DNA of 64,000 nt, from contig CAVSDW010000020.1 in the NCBI GenBank assembly GCA_963726665.1, positions 62,001 through 126,000 on the forward strand, given 5' to 3'. Positions 45,373 to 54,933 of this stretch are shown here, in pieces. Origin of the DNA: RPQJ01 sp963726665. GTDB lineage: Bacteria > Pseudomonadota > Gammaproteobacteria > Steroidobacterales > Steroidobacteraceae. Position numbers and translations under genes: made by a program. Each line of letters begins with the position of its first letter. Position 1 is the stretch's first letter. The notes under the pieces are model-generated. The model was not told the origin of the DNA, did not search any database, and saw nothing but the letters and a program-made list of their open reading frames with translations.

Positions 45373-48293
45373 TTATTGGAGAATCCCCGTGGTCGTCACG
45401 TCGAAATGGTCGGGGCTGTCATGGGGCCCCACCTGGTCGATCACCTCGGAGCGCTCGAAATCCAGCGCGATGACTATGTCGCCGACCGGATGGCCCGACC
45501 CACCAGAGCCGTCGTGCCGCCCAGAGTCGACCGACGCCGGCCGACACGATGACGACGCGCGGCGGTTCGTCGCCGTTGACGCATGTTCCGCCGACGGATT
45601 TGGTCCCGCTGAACGTCGAGGTTCCTCGCCCGCTCAGATCCAGGACGACCGTGTTATCCGAGGTGTCGACGAAGCCTGAGACGGACTTATACGTCCGTCG
45701 ACGGTCTCGATCAGCGTGCATCGCTGCGAGTCGGGGAGCACCGTGACACCTACTGTGACTTGGTGGAAAGTGCCGGTCACGCTGCCGGACAGAGGCAGGA
45801 TGTTGATCCGCGGGTCGTCGGCGTCACGGATACGTCGGCGGAAAACGACCAGGTGGTCGTGAACGAGCCGTTCAGGTTGGTTTCGGAGCCGCTTTGCTCG
45901 AGCCTGCCGCTCAAGTCGGTGCCGCCACTCGTGACGACCGCGGCCTGCACGATCTGCTGAGCCAGCACCGGCGTGCCGGCGTCTGCGCCGGTGGACGTCA
46001 CGGACACTGCCGTGCATCCGGCGAGCGGCGTCACCGACGTGGCGATCGATCCGCCCGCATTGGTGCGCCGCTGGACGGACTGACGGTCGCACAGGTGGGC
46101 GTGAAATCCACCAGCACGTTCCCGGCGGGCACGAATTGCCCACCGGGCGACGGGACTTCCACGCCGACGTTCAGCGTTGAGGCAGCGCTGATCTGCGCCG
46201 GGAACTGGGCATTCATGCGCGCCCAACGCAATGATCGGCTCCGAGCAACGTCGTGCGCTGTTGATCGTTGCGGTTGCCACCGTCCGTCGCATATGCCGAC
46301 GAGTACGCGTAAAAGCATAGCACCTGGATGTCGGACAGCGCGGCTTCGTTGAAGCCGACGTCGAAGCCTTCGACGAGTTCCTCGACGGTGTTGATGCGCG
46401 CCTGACCCGCGTCGTCCAGGCCATCGACGTCGAGGTCGAAGGCTGCGATCACGATGCCGCTCGTGAAGCCGTTCCGTTGAGGTCGAAGCGGCTGTAGTCC
46501 CGACTCGCCGGAATCGTCGGCGTATCCGGGTTGTCGAGCCCGTAGGCCGCGGCGAACAGTTGCAGGTTTTTGGCGTCGAAGAGATCGTCGGCATTGGCGT
46601 CGAGCAAACCGCGGCGAATGGACCCCGGTGCGCCGGCCGCAGGAGATCCCATCACGTTGTTGAGTTGCAGGACCGCCCCATAGGCATCCACGACCGGTAC
46701 GGTCGGGCTGTTCGCAGTGGTGCGGCTGGTGCGGCGAACCAGGTTCGTGGTGGCCGTAATCGGCTGCGCCAGCAGCGCCGGCGAGAGGTTCCAGAGGTAG
46801 GCAACGAGCTCCGCCACCTGCGGAGTCGAGAAACTCGTGCCTTCCTCTTTTCGGCCGTCGAGGATGATGTCTTCCCCGACCGCGCGCACGTCCGCGCCGA
46901 GGAAGCTGAAATCGGACTGCTTGATGTCCTCCGGCACTTCCCCGTCGGTGCCGCTGTCGACGATGAGCAGGTTGGCCAGGCTGGTCGCATTCGCTGGTTC
47001 GAGATCGGGCGAACTCTGGATGACCTGGGCGGCGGTCACGGCATCGAAGGTGAAGGTCGGCAGCGTCAGGTCCGACGACGGGGTCCACAGTGCCGCGTTG
47101 GTCAGTAGGCCCGAGAGGGACGATAGTCGGGTCGCCAATGCTGCGGGCGAGGCAAGACCCGCCGTCCGGAACCCCAGATAGTTGGCCGGCAGGAACTCTG
47201 CGGGTGGTGGGTCGACGTTTCCTGCCGCTTGCGTGATCAACACCTTGGTTGCGAGTTCGGCCGAGTTGAAGAGCTTCGCCCACTCACCAGCCAGCGTTGC
47301 GCGCGAAACGATTGCGCCGCGCAGGGTCTCGGCCGGGGTGGCGCGGAGTGACACGGCGTCACATGCCTGGTCTGACTGCGGACCGCAGAACCCGTCGGCG
47401 TCGAAATTCAGCGAAGTCGTCAGGACGACCCTCGGCTCCGCTTCGGCTGCGAGCTGCCTGACGACGCGTCGGATCGACTCCAGGTATTCGAGTCCATCCT
47501 CGTCCTCCTCGTGGACCAGCACGCAATCCTTGAAGCCGTTGACCCCCGTTGGGGTGTTCCCGTCGAAGCGGCCCACGAGCACCGAGACGACGTCGTAGCC
47601 GTGCCCCGCGAGACTCGGGCTCGGTCCGCTGGGATCGCCAATGAACGATGACGCGTCTACCTGCAGGAAGAAATTCGGGCGCGCATTGAGGTCGCCGAAT
47701 TTGTCCCACACGTAGACGCTCACGGACCGTGGCAGGCAGTCTGCGGGCGCAACGGCGCGGGCATTCCAGGCCTGCGGGAAGCGATTGGCAAGCAAGTGAC
47801 TGAGCCCTTCCGTCGCCACGGGAACGCCGGGAGAGAATTCCGGCAGCACGGCAGTCCTGGCCGTCTGGCTGGGCCAGGCGAAGGCGATGCCCGGCTGCGA
47901 CCGCAGCTTCTTCGCGAGCGCCTGCAACGCCGCAACGTCGGGCTGGCGGGGCACCTCGAACAAGACGACCAGTGAACCTGGTTCTGCGGAGGCAATGCCA
48001 GTGCGCCCACTGCGCGGCCGCCGCATTGACCTGGCCGATCGTTGCCGTCGCCTGCAACGTGACCAACAGGCGCCGCAGCAAGAACTCGTTGCTGATGTCG
48101 GTGGTCACCGCACGGGTATCCTCGACGCGGACCACGGCGGATCCGGCGACCGTGCTATCACTGCCTTTCAACAGGGCGTTCCCTGGGGAGCGACGGCACC
48201 GCCGCCACCAGCGCCGCCGCCGCAAGCCGACAGAACCAGCGCGAAGATCGCGATCAGCAACGCCGGCGAAATGACTCGGTCTTGGTTATACAT
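45373..48293 (-). pseudogene. Subtilisin-like (S8) lipoprotein gene with about eight frameshifts
   Basis: ATG 48293 begins a lipoprotein signal (ALLIAIFALVLSACGGG). Coherent protein sequence then runs to a stop at 45373, but the frame changes near 48185, 48010, 46470, 46220, 46070, 45830, 45695 and 45550. The longest intact piece (about 48010-46465) holds a peptidase-like core ending in the S8 serine motif EGTSFSTPQVAELVAYLWNL; the catalytic Asp and His are not obvious (DKFGDLNARPNF and GHGYDVVSVLVGRF are candidates). A Ca-binding-like DANADDLFDAKN ... DLDVDGLDDAGQARIN dockerin-type stretch follows, then Ig-like strands. Indels of both signs suggest decay; sequencing error cannot be excluded. 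Confidence 0.75.
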
Positions 48294-48474
48294 AGGCCCT
48301 CTGCGGTGAATGGGTGTCTACCTGCCGATAGCCCGTGTGGATGTTCCCGTGAGCCGGCGCCGGATGTTCCGAGGTTCTGCCGAGGGTTTGCCGAGGCTTT
48401 ATCGCGGCAGGCTGCCTTCCTACACCCCCAGTGGAGTGCTAACTTGCCGGTAACTGGGGGCAGAGTAGCGGTCC

Positions 48475-50248
48475 GTGGCAATCGAAGACGGCTTCATGAT
48501 CGGCGACCGCTGCGTGTTCCCGCTTGAAGGCCGGATCTCAGGCCCGGGCGGAGATCTCCGCGTCGAACCCAAGTTCATGGCGGTGCTGGTCGAGCTCGCG
48601 AGGCATGCGCCGGGGATCCGCTCTCGCGAACAGATCACCCAGGTCGTGTGGCCACGCGGCTACGTCGGCGACGACGTGCTGACCCGGTGCATCGGCCAGC
48701 TGCGCCGGGCCCTGGGCGACGACCCCAAATCGCCGGTCTGCCTGGAAACGATCCGAAGCGGGGCTATCGGTTGCTGACGAGAGTCACGGCGCTCGATGCC
48801 CGGGCCGCCGAGGCCGCGCCGCAGACCGAGTCGCTGCTCGTCCTGCCGTTCCAGAATCTCTCGGCCGCGTCGAGGACTATGTCGCCGACGGTGTCACCGA
48901 GCTACTGATCGCGCGCCTGGCCGCACTGCCGGGCATGAGGGTGATCTCGCGGACCAGCTCGATGCAGTTCAAGGGGAAATCAACCCCGCTGGCCGAAATC
49001 TGCGCCAAGACCGGCGTCGCATGGATCGTCGAAGGCTCAGTCCTGCAATCGGGCGACCGGATCCAAGTGGTCGCGCAGCTGATCGATGCGCGAACGGACG
49101 CGCACATCTGGGCCGCAGACTACGTCCGCGACCTGAAGGACCTGTTGCTGCTGGAGAACGAGATCGTTCGCCGGATTGCATCGGCGATCCGGCAGCAACT
49201 CGGCAAAGGACAGGATGCGGCTAGCGACGCTCAATCGTTGCCGCCGGCCGTCATGCGCGAATACCTTCGCGGTCGGCAGCTGGTCAGCCAGCGCTCCGTT
49301 ACGACCTTGCGCGAAGCATTGACGCATTTCCAGGCAGTGACGTCTGAGTTTCCAGGCTACCCCTATGGCTGGGCCTCCATGGCGGAGAGCGAGATGCTGC
49401 TGGCGCACTACGGCGCGCCCGACCTCGTGCAACTGGTCGCGAACTGCGAGTCACATCTCGACCGCGCGCTCGCGCTCGAACCGGACCTTGCCATTGCATT
49501 GTCGACCCGCGGTGCTATCCGGTTCTTCTTCAGGCGCGACCTTGACGGCGCGGTGACCGACCTCGAGCGCGCCCTCCACCTGCTGCCGAGTTACGCGCTC
49601 GCCATGCTGTCGCTGGCCAACGTGTCGGCAGTGCGCCGACGTTTCGCGGACGCGTCGGCCTGGATGGACCATGCCTTGCTCGTGGATCCGCTGGACGTCG
49701 GTATCAACATGAATGTCGGCGACCACATGATCCTGCAGCGTCGCTACGACGCCGCCGTGCAGGCGCTGCAGAAGGCGCTGGAAATGGCGCTCGGGCACAG
49801 GCCCAGCCAGTTCCGGCTGTGTTGGGCGCTCGCGCTCGGCGGACATCGTGCAGCAGCGCTGATGCTGCTGAAGGAGCTCGAGCCGGCGTCGGACGCCGAT
49901 CCTCAATGGCACGAGTACGCGGCGCTCGTCGACGGCGCGATCGGCGACGACAGGTCCGCGCTCGCGCACTACCGGGCGCTGGTGGGCCTGGCTGCCGTTC
50001 AGCGAGTGCCGGCCTGGGCGATGGCGCGGGCAGCGGCAGCGGCCGCCCAGTGCGACGAATCTCTTGTCTGGCTCGAAACCGCAGCCAGGGAACGCTCCAG
50101 TTCCCTGCCGTTCATGTTCGTCACGCCGGCTCTTGACAGACTGCACGCCGACCCGCGATTTCACGCTATGGGTCTGGCGCTCGGGTTGGCGCATGCAGAC
50201 GGCAGCACCACCAGGGGGAGTAGCCTCAGGCTCATCCGGTGCGGATAG
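48475..50248 (+). CDS. CadC-like winged-helix/TPR regulator, frameshifted twice
   Basis: From GTG 48475 (ATG 48496 alternative) the first 95 residues are a Trans_reg_C winged helix (LRVEPKFMAVLVELARHAPG, GDDVLTRCIGQLRRALGDDP). The frame shifts near 48760 (continuing GYRLLTRVTALDARAA and SLLVLPFQNLSA) and near 48867 (EDYVADGVTELLIARLAALP and RVISRTSSMQFKGKS). From 48871 to 50248 it is intact: the GVAWIVEGSVLQSGDRIQVV domain and then TPR units. Full-length relatives are soluble or membrane-bound transcription regulators. The shifts look like one missing base each (or two surplus). It is divergent from the S8 gene and may have controlled it. Confidence 0.75.
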
Positions 50249-50317
50249 CCCGCGGCCCGCCAAGGATAACGTGCTGGGTACCGAGAGCCGGGCCCCCGCG
50301 GGAGGTGCTGGATGAGA

Positions 50318-50443
50318 CCGCCGCTTCAGTAAGACCAGCAGCCGGGTGGAAGCGCAGCGGGCGCGCGTGAAGGCGCAGGCCACGATGTCGCACTCGAGGT
50401 AGGCGCGCATCTCGCGCTCGACGTGGCGTGGGATCGGCACACC
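50318..50443 (-). mobile_element. Relic of an IS91-family transposase (zinc-binding N-terminus)
   Basis: The minus strand reads GVPIPRHVEREMRAYLECDI then VACAFTRARCAS and LLVLLKRR, matching the start of the IS91-type transposase zinc-binding domain (xVEREFRAYLxCGxLAxGFxRxRCxxC). Only about 42 residues remain. No catalytic Tyr region or IS ends are seen. The remaining bases of 50249-50636 hold only the hppA terminator. Confidence 0.55.
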
Positions 50444-50582
50444 TTCGGCATCACGCTCGCGCCGCCGGCGCGGCGCTGAAACGGCTGACATCCGGGTCGG
50501 GCCATGGCCTCCGGGTCAGCGAAGCGTAGTCGCTTACGAGTTGTCGATCGTTGCAGGATCCGGCTGCGATCGTGCAGAAAGG

Positions 50583-50606
50583 AAAGGCCCCGTTTCCGGG
50601 GCCTTT
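50583..50606 (-). terminator. Terminator of hppA
   Basis: AAAGGCCCC and GGGGCCTTT form a nine-pair stem around GTTTCC, flanked by A- and T-rich bases, 31 bases beyond the hppA stop. An identical hairpin sits beside the duplicate at 44.7 kb. Confidence 0.8.
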
Positions 50607-50636
50607 CTTCTTGTCAGCTGAGAGGGGACAGTCCCG

Positions 50637-52691
50637 TTACAGCAGCGGCACCAGCAGCAGCGCCACGATGTTGATGATCTTGATCAGCGGGTTGATGGCC
50701 GGGCCCGCGGTGTCCTTGTACGGATCGCCCACGGTGTCGCCGGTCACGGCCGCCTTGTGCGTCTCGGAGCCCTTGCCGCCGAAGTTGCCTTCCTCGACGT
50801 ACTTCTTCGCGTTGTCCCAGGCGCCGCCGCCCGTGCACATCGAGATGGCGACGAAGAGGCCCGTGACGATCGTGCCGATCAGCAGCCCGCCAGTAGCGCG
50901 CATGCCGGCGCCGGGGCCCATCAGGAAGTTCATGCCGAACACGACGACGACCGGCACGAGGATCGGCAACAGCGACGGCACGATCATTTCCTTGATCGCC
51001 GCGCGCGTGAGCATGTCCACGGCCCTGGAGTAGTCGGGCTTGCCCGTGCCCTCCATGATGCCCTTGATCTCCTTGAACTGGCGGCGCACTTCCACGACCA
51101 CTGAGGCCGCGGCACGGCCCACGGCTTCCATGGCCATGGCGCCGAAGAGATAAGGCACCAGGCCGCCGATGAAGAGTCCGATGATCACGGCCGGGTCGGA
51201 CAGCGAGAACGCGACCATTTCACGACCCGTGGCGAGCAGGTGACTCTGCAGGTTGTTGGTGTAGTCGGCGAACAGCACCAGCGCCGCGAGACCGGCGGAG
51301 CCGATCGCATAGCCCTTGGTGACGGCCTTCGTGGTGTTGCCGACCGCGTCGAGCGCGTCGGTGATCTTGCGCACTTCCTTCGGCAGGCCGGCCATCTCGG
51401 CGATGCCGCCGCCGTTGTCGGTGATCGGGCCGTAGGCGTCGAGGGCGACGATCACGCCGGTCATCGACAGCATGGCCGTCGCGGCGATCGCGATGCCGTA
51501 GAGGCCGTCGAGCTGGAAGGCGCCCCAGATCGACAGACAGATCGCGAGAACGGGCAGGGCGGTCGACTTCATCGAGACCGCGAGGCCCGCGATCACGTTC
51601 GTGCCGTGGCCGGTCTGCGAGGCCGCCGCCACGTAGCGCACCGGCGCGTATTCGGTCGCGGTGTAGTACTCGGTGATCACGATCATCGCCGCCGTCAGCG
51701 CCAGGCCGATGAGCGAGCAGTAGAAGAGGTTCATGCTGTCGGGGCCCAGCATCGCCTTCGTCACGAAGTAGAACGCGACCGCCGCGATGACGCCCGACAC
51801 GATCAGCCCGCGGTACAGCGCGTTCATGATCTTGCCGCCGTCACGCGCCTTCACGAAGAAGGTGCCGACGATGGAGGCGACGATGGACACCGCGCCGAGC
51901 ACCAGCGGGTAGAGCACCGCGTTGGGGCCGAGCGACTGCATCGTGAGGCCCGCGAGCAGCATCGTGGCGACCACCGTGACCGCGTAGGTCTCGAAGAGGT
52001 CCGCGGCCATGCCGGCGCAGTCGCCCACGTTGTCGCCCACGTTGTCGGCGATCACGGCGGGGTTGCGCGGGTCGTCCTCGGGGATGCCGGCTTCCACCTT
52101 GCCCACGAGGTCGGCGCCCACGTCGGCGCCCTTCGTGAAGATGCCGCCGCCGAGTCGCGCGAAGATCGAGATCAGCGAGCCGCCGAAGGCGAGGCCGACG
52201 AGCGCGTGCAGCGACTTGTCGGTGTCGCCGCCGGTCAGGTTCAGCATCAGCATGTAGTAGGCCGCGACGCCGAGGAGGCCGAGGCCCACGACCAGCATGC
52301 CGGTGATGGCGCCGCCGCGGAACGCGACCTGCAGTGCCGGATCGAGGCCGACGCTCGCCGCGTGCGCGGTTCGCACGTTGGCGCGCACCGACACGTTCAT
52401 GCCGATGTAGCCCGCGGCACCGGAGAGGATGGCACCCACGGCGAATCCGCCGGCGGTGTGCCAGCCGAGCGCAACGCCGAGGACGAAGAACAGCACGGCG
52501 CCGACCATGGCGATGGTGCTGTACTGGCGGTTCAGGTAGGCCTTGGCGCCCGCCTGGATGGCCGCAGCGATTTCCTGCATGCGGGCGTTGCCGGCGGGCT
52601 GAGCCACGATCCAGCGAGCGGACAGGATGCCGTACAGGATCGCAAGCACGCCTGCGCCCATCGCGAGCAACAGCGCGAAGTTAGTGGTCAT
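50637..52691 (-). CDS. hppA: Membrane proton-translocating pyrophosphatase, K+-independent type
   Basis: 684 residues, about 16 membrane helices. The PPi/Mg site is present: FTKGADVGADLVGKVEAGIP and DDPRNPAVIADNVGDNVGD near residues 185-230. At about residue 450 the motif is GNTTKA; Lys in this position marks K+-independent proton pumps, while Ala marks K+-dependent ones. The enzyme hydrolyses PPi and pumps H+ across the inner membrane. It lies 93 bases after pfp on the same strand, matching the co-transcribed pfp-hppA pair known from Methylococcus. Its 3' end is copied elsewhere in the window. Confidence 0.97.
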   Translation of the reverse strand: MTTNFALLLAMGAGVLAILYGILSARWIVAQPAGNARMQEIAAAIQAGAKAYLNRQYSTIAMVGAVLFFVLGVALGWHTAGGFAVGAILSGAAGYIGMNVSVRANVRTAHAASVGLDPALQVAFRGGAITGMLVVGLGLLGVAAYYMLMLNLTGGDTDKSLHALVGLAFGGSLISIFARLGGGIFTKGADVGADLVGKVEAGIPEDDPRNPAVIADNVGDNVGDCAGMAADLFETYAVTVVATMLLAGLTMQSLGPNAVLYPLVLGAVSIVASIVGTFFVKARDGGKIMNALYRGLIVSGVIAAVAFYFVTKAMLGPDSMNLFYCSLIGLALTAAMIVITEYYTATEYAPVRYVAAASQTGHGTNVIAGLAVSMKSTALPVLAICLSIWGAFQLDGLYGIAIAATAMLSMTGVIVALDAYGPITDNGGGIAEMAGLPKEVRKITDALDAVGNTTKAVTKGYAIGSAGLAALVLFADYTNNLQSHLLATGREMVAFSLSDPAVIIGLFIGGLVPYLFGAMAMEAVGRAAASVVVEVRRQFKEIKGIMEGTGKPDYSRAVDMLTRAAIKEMIVPSLLPILVPVVVVFGMNFLMGPGAGMRATGGLLIGTIVTGLFVAISMCTGGGAWDNAKKYVEEGNFGGKGSETHKAAVTGDTVGDPYKDTAGPAINPLIKIINIVALLLVPLL

Positions 52692-52784
52692 TTCGAACCT
52701 CCAGACGAGGGTTTCCCTTGGAATCGATCGACGGCCGGTCCGGGCTCTCAGGTCCCTTGCCCGGCCGCCAAAAAAGGCGCGGGA

Positions 52785-54059
52785 CTATACCACAAAGCCT
52801 GATTTCAGCCTCTTCCGGACGGGTTTGTTCCGCAGCACCACGTACTGGGGCAGGCCGTCCTTGTAAGGGGGGTAATCCTCGCCCCTGATGAGGGGCGCGA
52901 GATAACGGCGGCCCTTGGCAGTGATGTGGAAACCGTCCGGCGTGATGTAGTCCCGGGGCAGCATCTTCTCCACGTTCGCGACCTTCTCGAGCGGGGCGAC
53001 GCCGATCTTCCAGCGGTATGGCTTCTGGGAGGTGCGGACGATGGTCGGCATCACGGCGTTGTGTCCCTCGAGCGCGAGCTCGACCGCGGCCTTGCCGACC
53101 GCGTAGGCCTGGTCCACGTCCACCTTCGAAGCGATGTGCCGGGCGGCGCGCTGCAGGTAGTCGGCCACTGCCCAGTGGTACTTGTAGCCGAGCTTCTCCT
53201 TGACGAACTGCGCCACGACCGGGGCCACGCCGCCGAGTTGCGCGTGGCCGAACGCGTCGCGCGTGCCGGCGTCGGCGAGGAACTTGCCCTCGGAATTCCT
53301 GACGCCCTCGGAGACCACGATGGCGCAGTAGCCGTATCTTTCCACGCACTCCTTCACGCGCGCGAGGAACTTCTCCTCGTCGAACGTGATCTCGGGGAAC
53401 AGGATGATGTGCGGGGAATCGCCGGCTTTTTCGGCGGCGAGTCCTCCGGCCGCGGCGATCCAGCCCGCGTGGCGGCCCATCACCTCGAGCACGAACACCT
53501 TGGTGGAGGTGCGGGCCATGGACGCGACGTCGAAGCCCGCCTCGCGGATCGACACCGCGACGTACTTGGCGACGGAGCCGAAGCCCGGGCAGCAGTCGGT
53601 GATGGGCAGGTCGTTGTCCACGGTCTTCGGCACGTGGATGGCGGTGAGCGGGTAGCCGAGTCTCTCGGCCAGCTGCGAAACCTTCAGGCACGTGTCGGCG
53701 GAATCGCCGCCACCGTTGTAGAAGAAGTACCCGATGTCGTGTGCCTTGAAGACTTCGATCAGCCGCTCGTACTGCACCGGACTGTCATCGAACTTCTTGA
53801 GCTTGTAGCGCGCCGAGCCGAACGCTCCGGACGGGGTGTGGCGCAGCGCACGGATGGCGGCCGGGCTCTCGAGTCCCGTGTCGACCAGGTCCTCGGTGAG
53901 CGCCCCGATGATGCCGTTGCGGCCCGCGTAAACCTTGCCGATGCGGTCCTTGTGCTTGCGGCAGGCCTCGATTACTCCGCAGGCCGAGGCGTTGATCACG
54001 GCGGTGACGCCGCCCGACTGAGCGTAGAAGGCATTGCGCGGGGGGCTCTTCGTCTTCAT
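52785..54059 (-). CDS. pfp: Pyrophosphate-dependent 6-phosphofructokinase
   Basis: 424 residues from ATG 54059 (GGAGT upstream). The donor-site motif is NGGGDSADT, with Asp where ATP enzymes have Gly, and the catalytic loop is PKTVDNDLP, with Lys in place of Gly (PGTIDND in E. coli). Both changes are the recognised marks of PPi-using enzymes. MGRHAGWIAAAGGLAA and MARTSTKVFVLEVMGRH follow. It interconverts fructose-6-phosphate and fructose-1,6-bisphosphate reversibly with PPi/Pi in the cytoplasm. With hppA downstream, glycolytic flux and the proton gradient are tied through PPi. Confidence 0.95.
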   Translation of the reverse strand: MKTKSPPRNAFYAQSGGVTAVINASACGVIEACRKHKDRIGKVYAGRNGIIGALTEDLVDTGLESPAAIRALRHTPSGAFGSARYKLKKFDDSPVQYERLIEVFKAHDIGYFFYNGGGDSADTCLKVSQLAERLGYPLTAIHVPKTVDNDLPITDCCPGFGSVAKYVAVSIREAGFDVASMARTSTKVFVLEVMGRHAGWIAAAGGLAAEKAGDSPHIILFPEITFDEEKFLARVKECVERYGYCAIVVSEGVRNSEGKFLADAGTRDAFGHAQLGGVAPVVAQFVKEKLGYKYHWAVADYLQRAARHIASKVDVDQAYAVGKAAVELALEGHNAVMPTIVRTSQKPYRWKIGVAPLEKVANVEKMLPRDYITPDGFHITAKGRRYLAPLIRGEDYPPYKDGLPQYVVLRNKPVRKRLKSGFVV

Positions 54060-54226
54060 GCGGACTCCAAAAGCGCTTTGTTATCTGTGACTTACGGGAT
54101 TCTAGGATCTTCGTAGCATACAGCATGATGCCCTGCCGCCGCGTCCGGGAAAGATGTTCCCTAGTTGGCGGGCGGGGCCGATTTCGGTAGGGTGCCGCCT
54201 CCCGATTCGGACCGTGGACGACGAAA

Positions 54227-54883
54227 ATGAGACTCGTACTGCTCGGAGCACCCGGTTCAGGCAAGGGCACCCAGGCGCAGCGCCTGCGTGACGACCGCGG
54301 CATTCCCCAGGTTTCGTCCGGGGACCTGTTGCGCGATGCGGTCGCCCGCGGCACGGACCTCGGCAAGCGCGCAAAGGCGGCGATGGACGCCGGCGAACTG
54401 GTCTCCGACGAGATCGTGCTCGGCCTGATCCGCGAGCGGCTTGCGCGCCCCGACGCGGCGAAGGGATTCATCCTGGATGGCTATCCGCGCAACGTCGCCC
54501 AGGCGGGCGCACTCGACAAGCTGCTCGCCGAGATCGGCCAGCCGATCGACGCCGTGGTGCTGATGGACGTGGACCAGACGGCGCTGGTGCGCCGGCTTAC
54601 CGGGCGGCGTACCTGCCCGGCGTGCGGCAAGGTATTCAATATCTATTCCTCGCCTTCCACGGCCGGAGACCGCTGCGACAATGCACACGACGGCGAAGCG
54701 CCGCTGCTGGTCCAGCGCGCCGACGACAGGGAAGACGTGATCGCCAACCGGCTCAAGGTCTACGAGGCCCAGACGCAGCCGCTCGTCCTGCACTACCGGT
54801 CGCGCGGACTGCTCAAGGTCGTCAATGCCGACCAGCCGGTCGAGAAGGTCTACGCCGAATTCCTTCGCGCCGCCGAAAAATAG
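54227..54883 (+). CDS. adk: Adenylate kinase
   Basis: 218 residues. P-loop GAPGSGKGT at residues 7-15, AMP-site SSGDLLRDAVARGT, and FILDGYPRN. It has the long LID with zinc-type cysteines (CPACGKVFN ... DRCDN), and QRADDREDVIANRLKVY after it. Interconverts 2 ADP with ATP plus AMP. Divergent from pfp across 167 bases that hold an AT-rich promoter region. Its stop TAG abuts the GGGGACATTCCCC inverted repeat. Confidence 0.98.
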   Translation: MRLVLLGAPGSGKGTQAQRLRDDRGIPQVSSGDLLRDAVARGTDLGKRAKAAMDAGELVSDEIVLGLIRERLARPDAAKGFILDGYPRNVAQAGALDKLLAEIGQPIDAVVLMDVDQTALVRRLTGRRTCPACGKVFNIYSSPSTAGDRCDNAHDGEAPLLVQRADDREDVIANRLKVYEAQTQPLVLHYRSRGLLKVVNADQPVEKVYAEFLRAAEK

Positions 54884-54889
54884 GCAGAA

Positions 54890-54933
54890 AGGGGACATTC
54901 CCCTGTTTCGGCGGAATCAGGGGAATGTCCCCT
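54890..54933. repeat. GGGGACATTCCCC-type inverted repeat between adk and rnd
   Basis: AGGGGACATTCCCCTG (54890-54905) and its exact complement CAGGGGAATGTCCCCT (54918-54933) flank a 12-base loop. It fills the gap between the convergent genes, overlapping the rnd stop codon. Each arm is itself nearly palindromic. It may serve as a terminator and belongs to a small repeat family in this window. Confidence 0.85.

Noticed and set aside
46449..48026. The S8-like segment as a complete 525-residue gene
   Set aside because: Its N-terminal residues and its end are frame-shifted continuations of a longer protein with a lipoprotein signal at 48293 and coherent sequence down to 45373.
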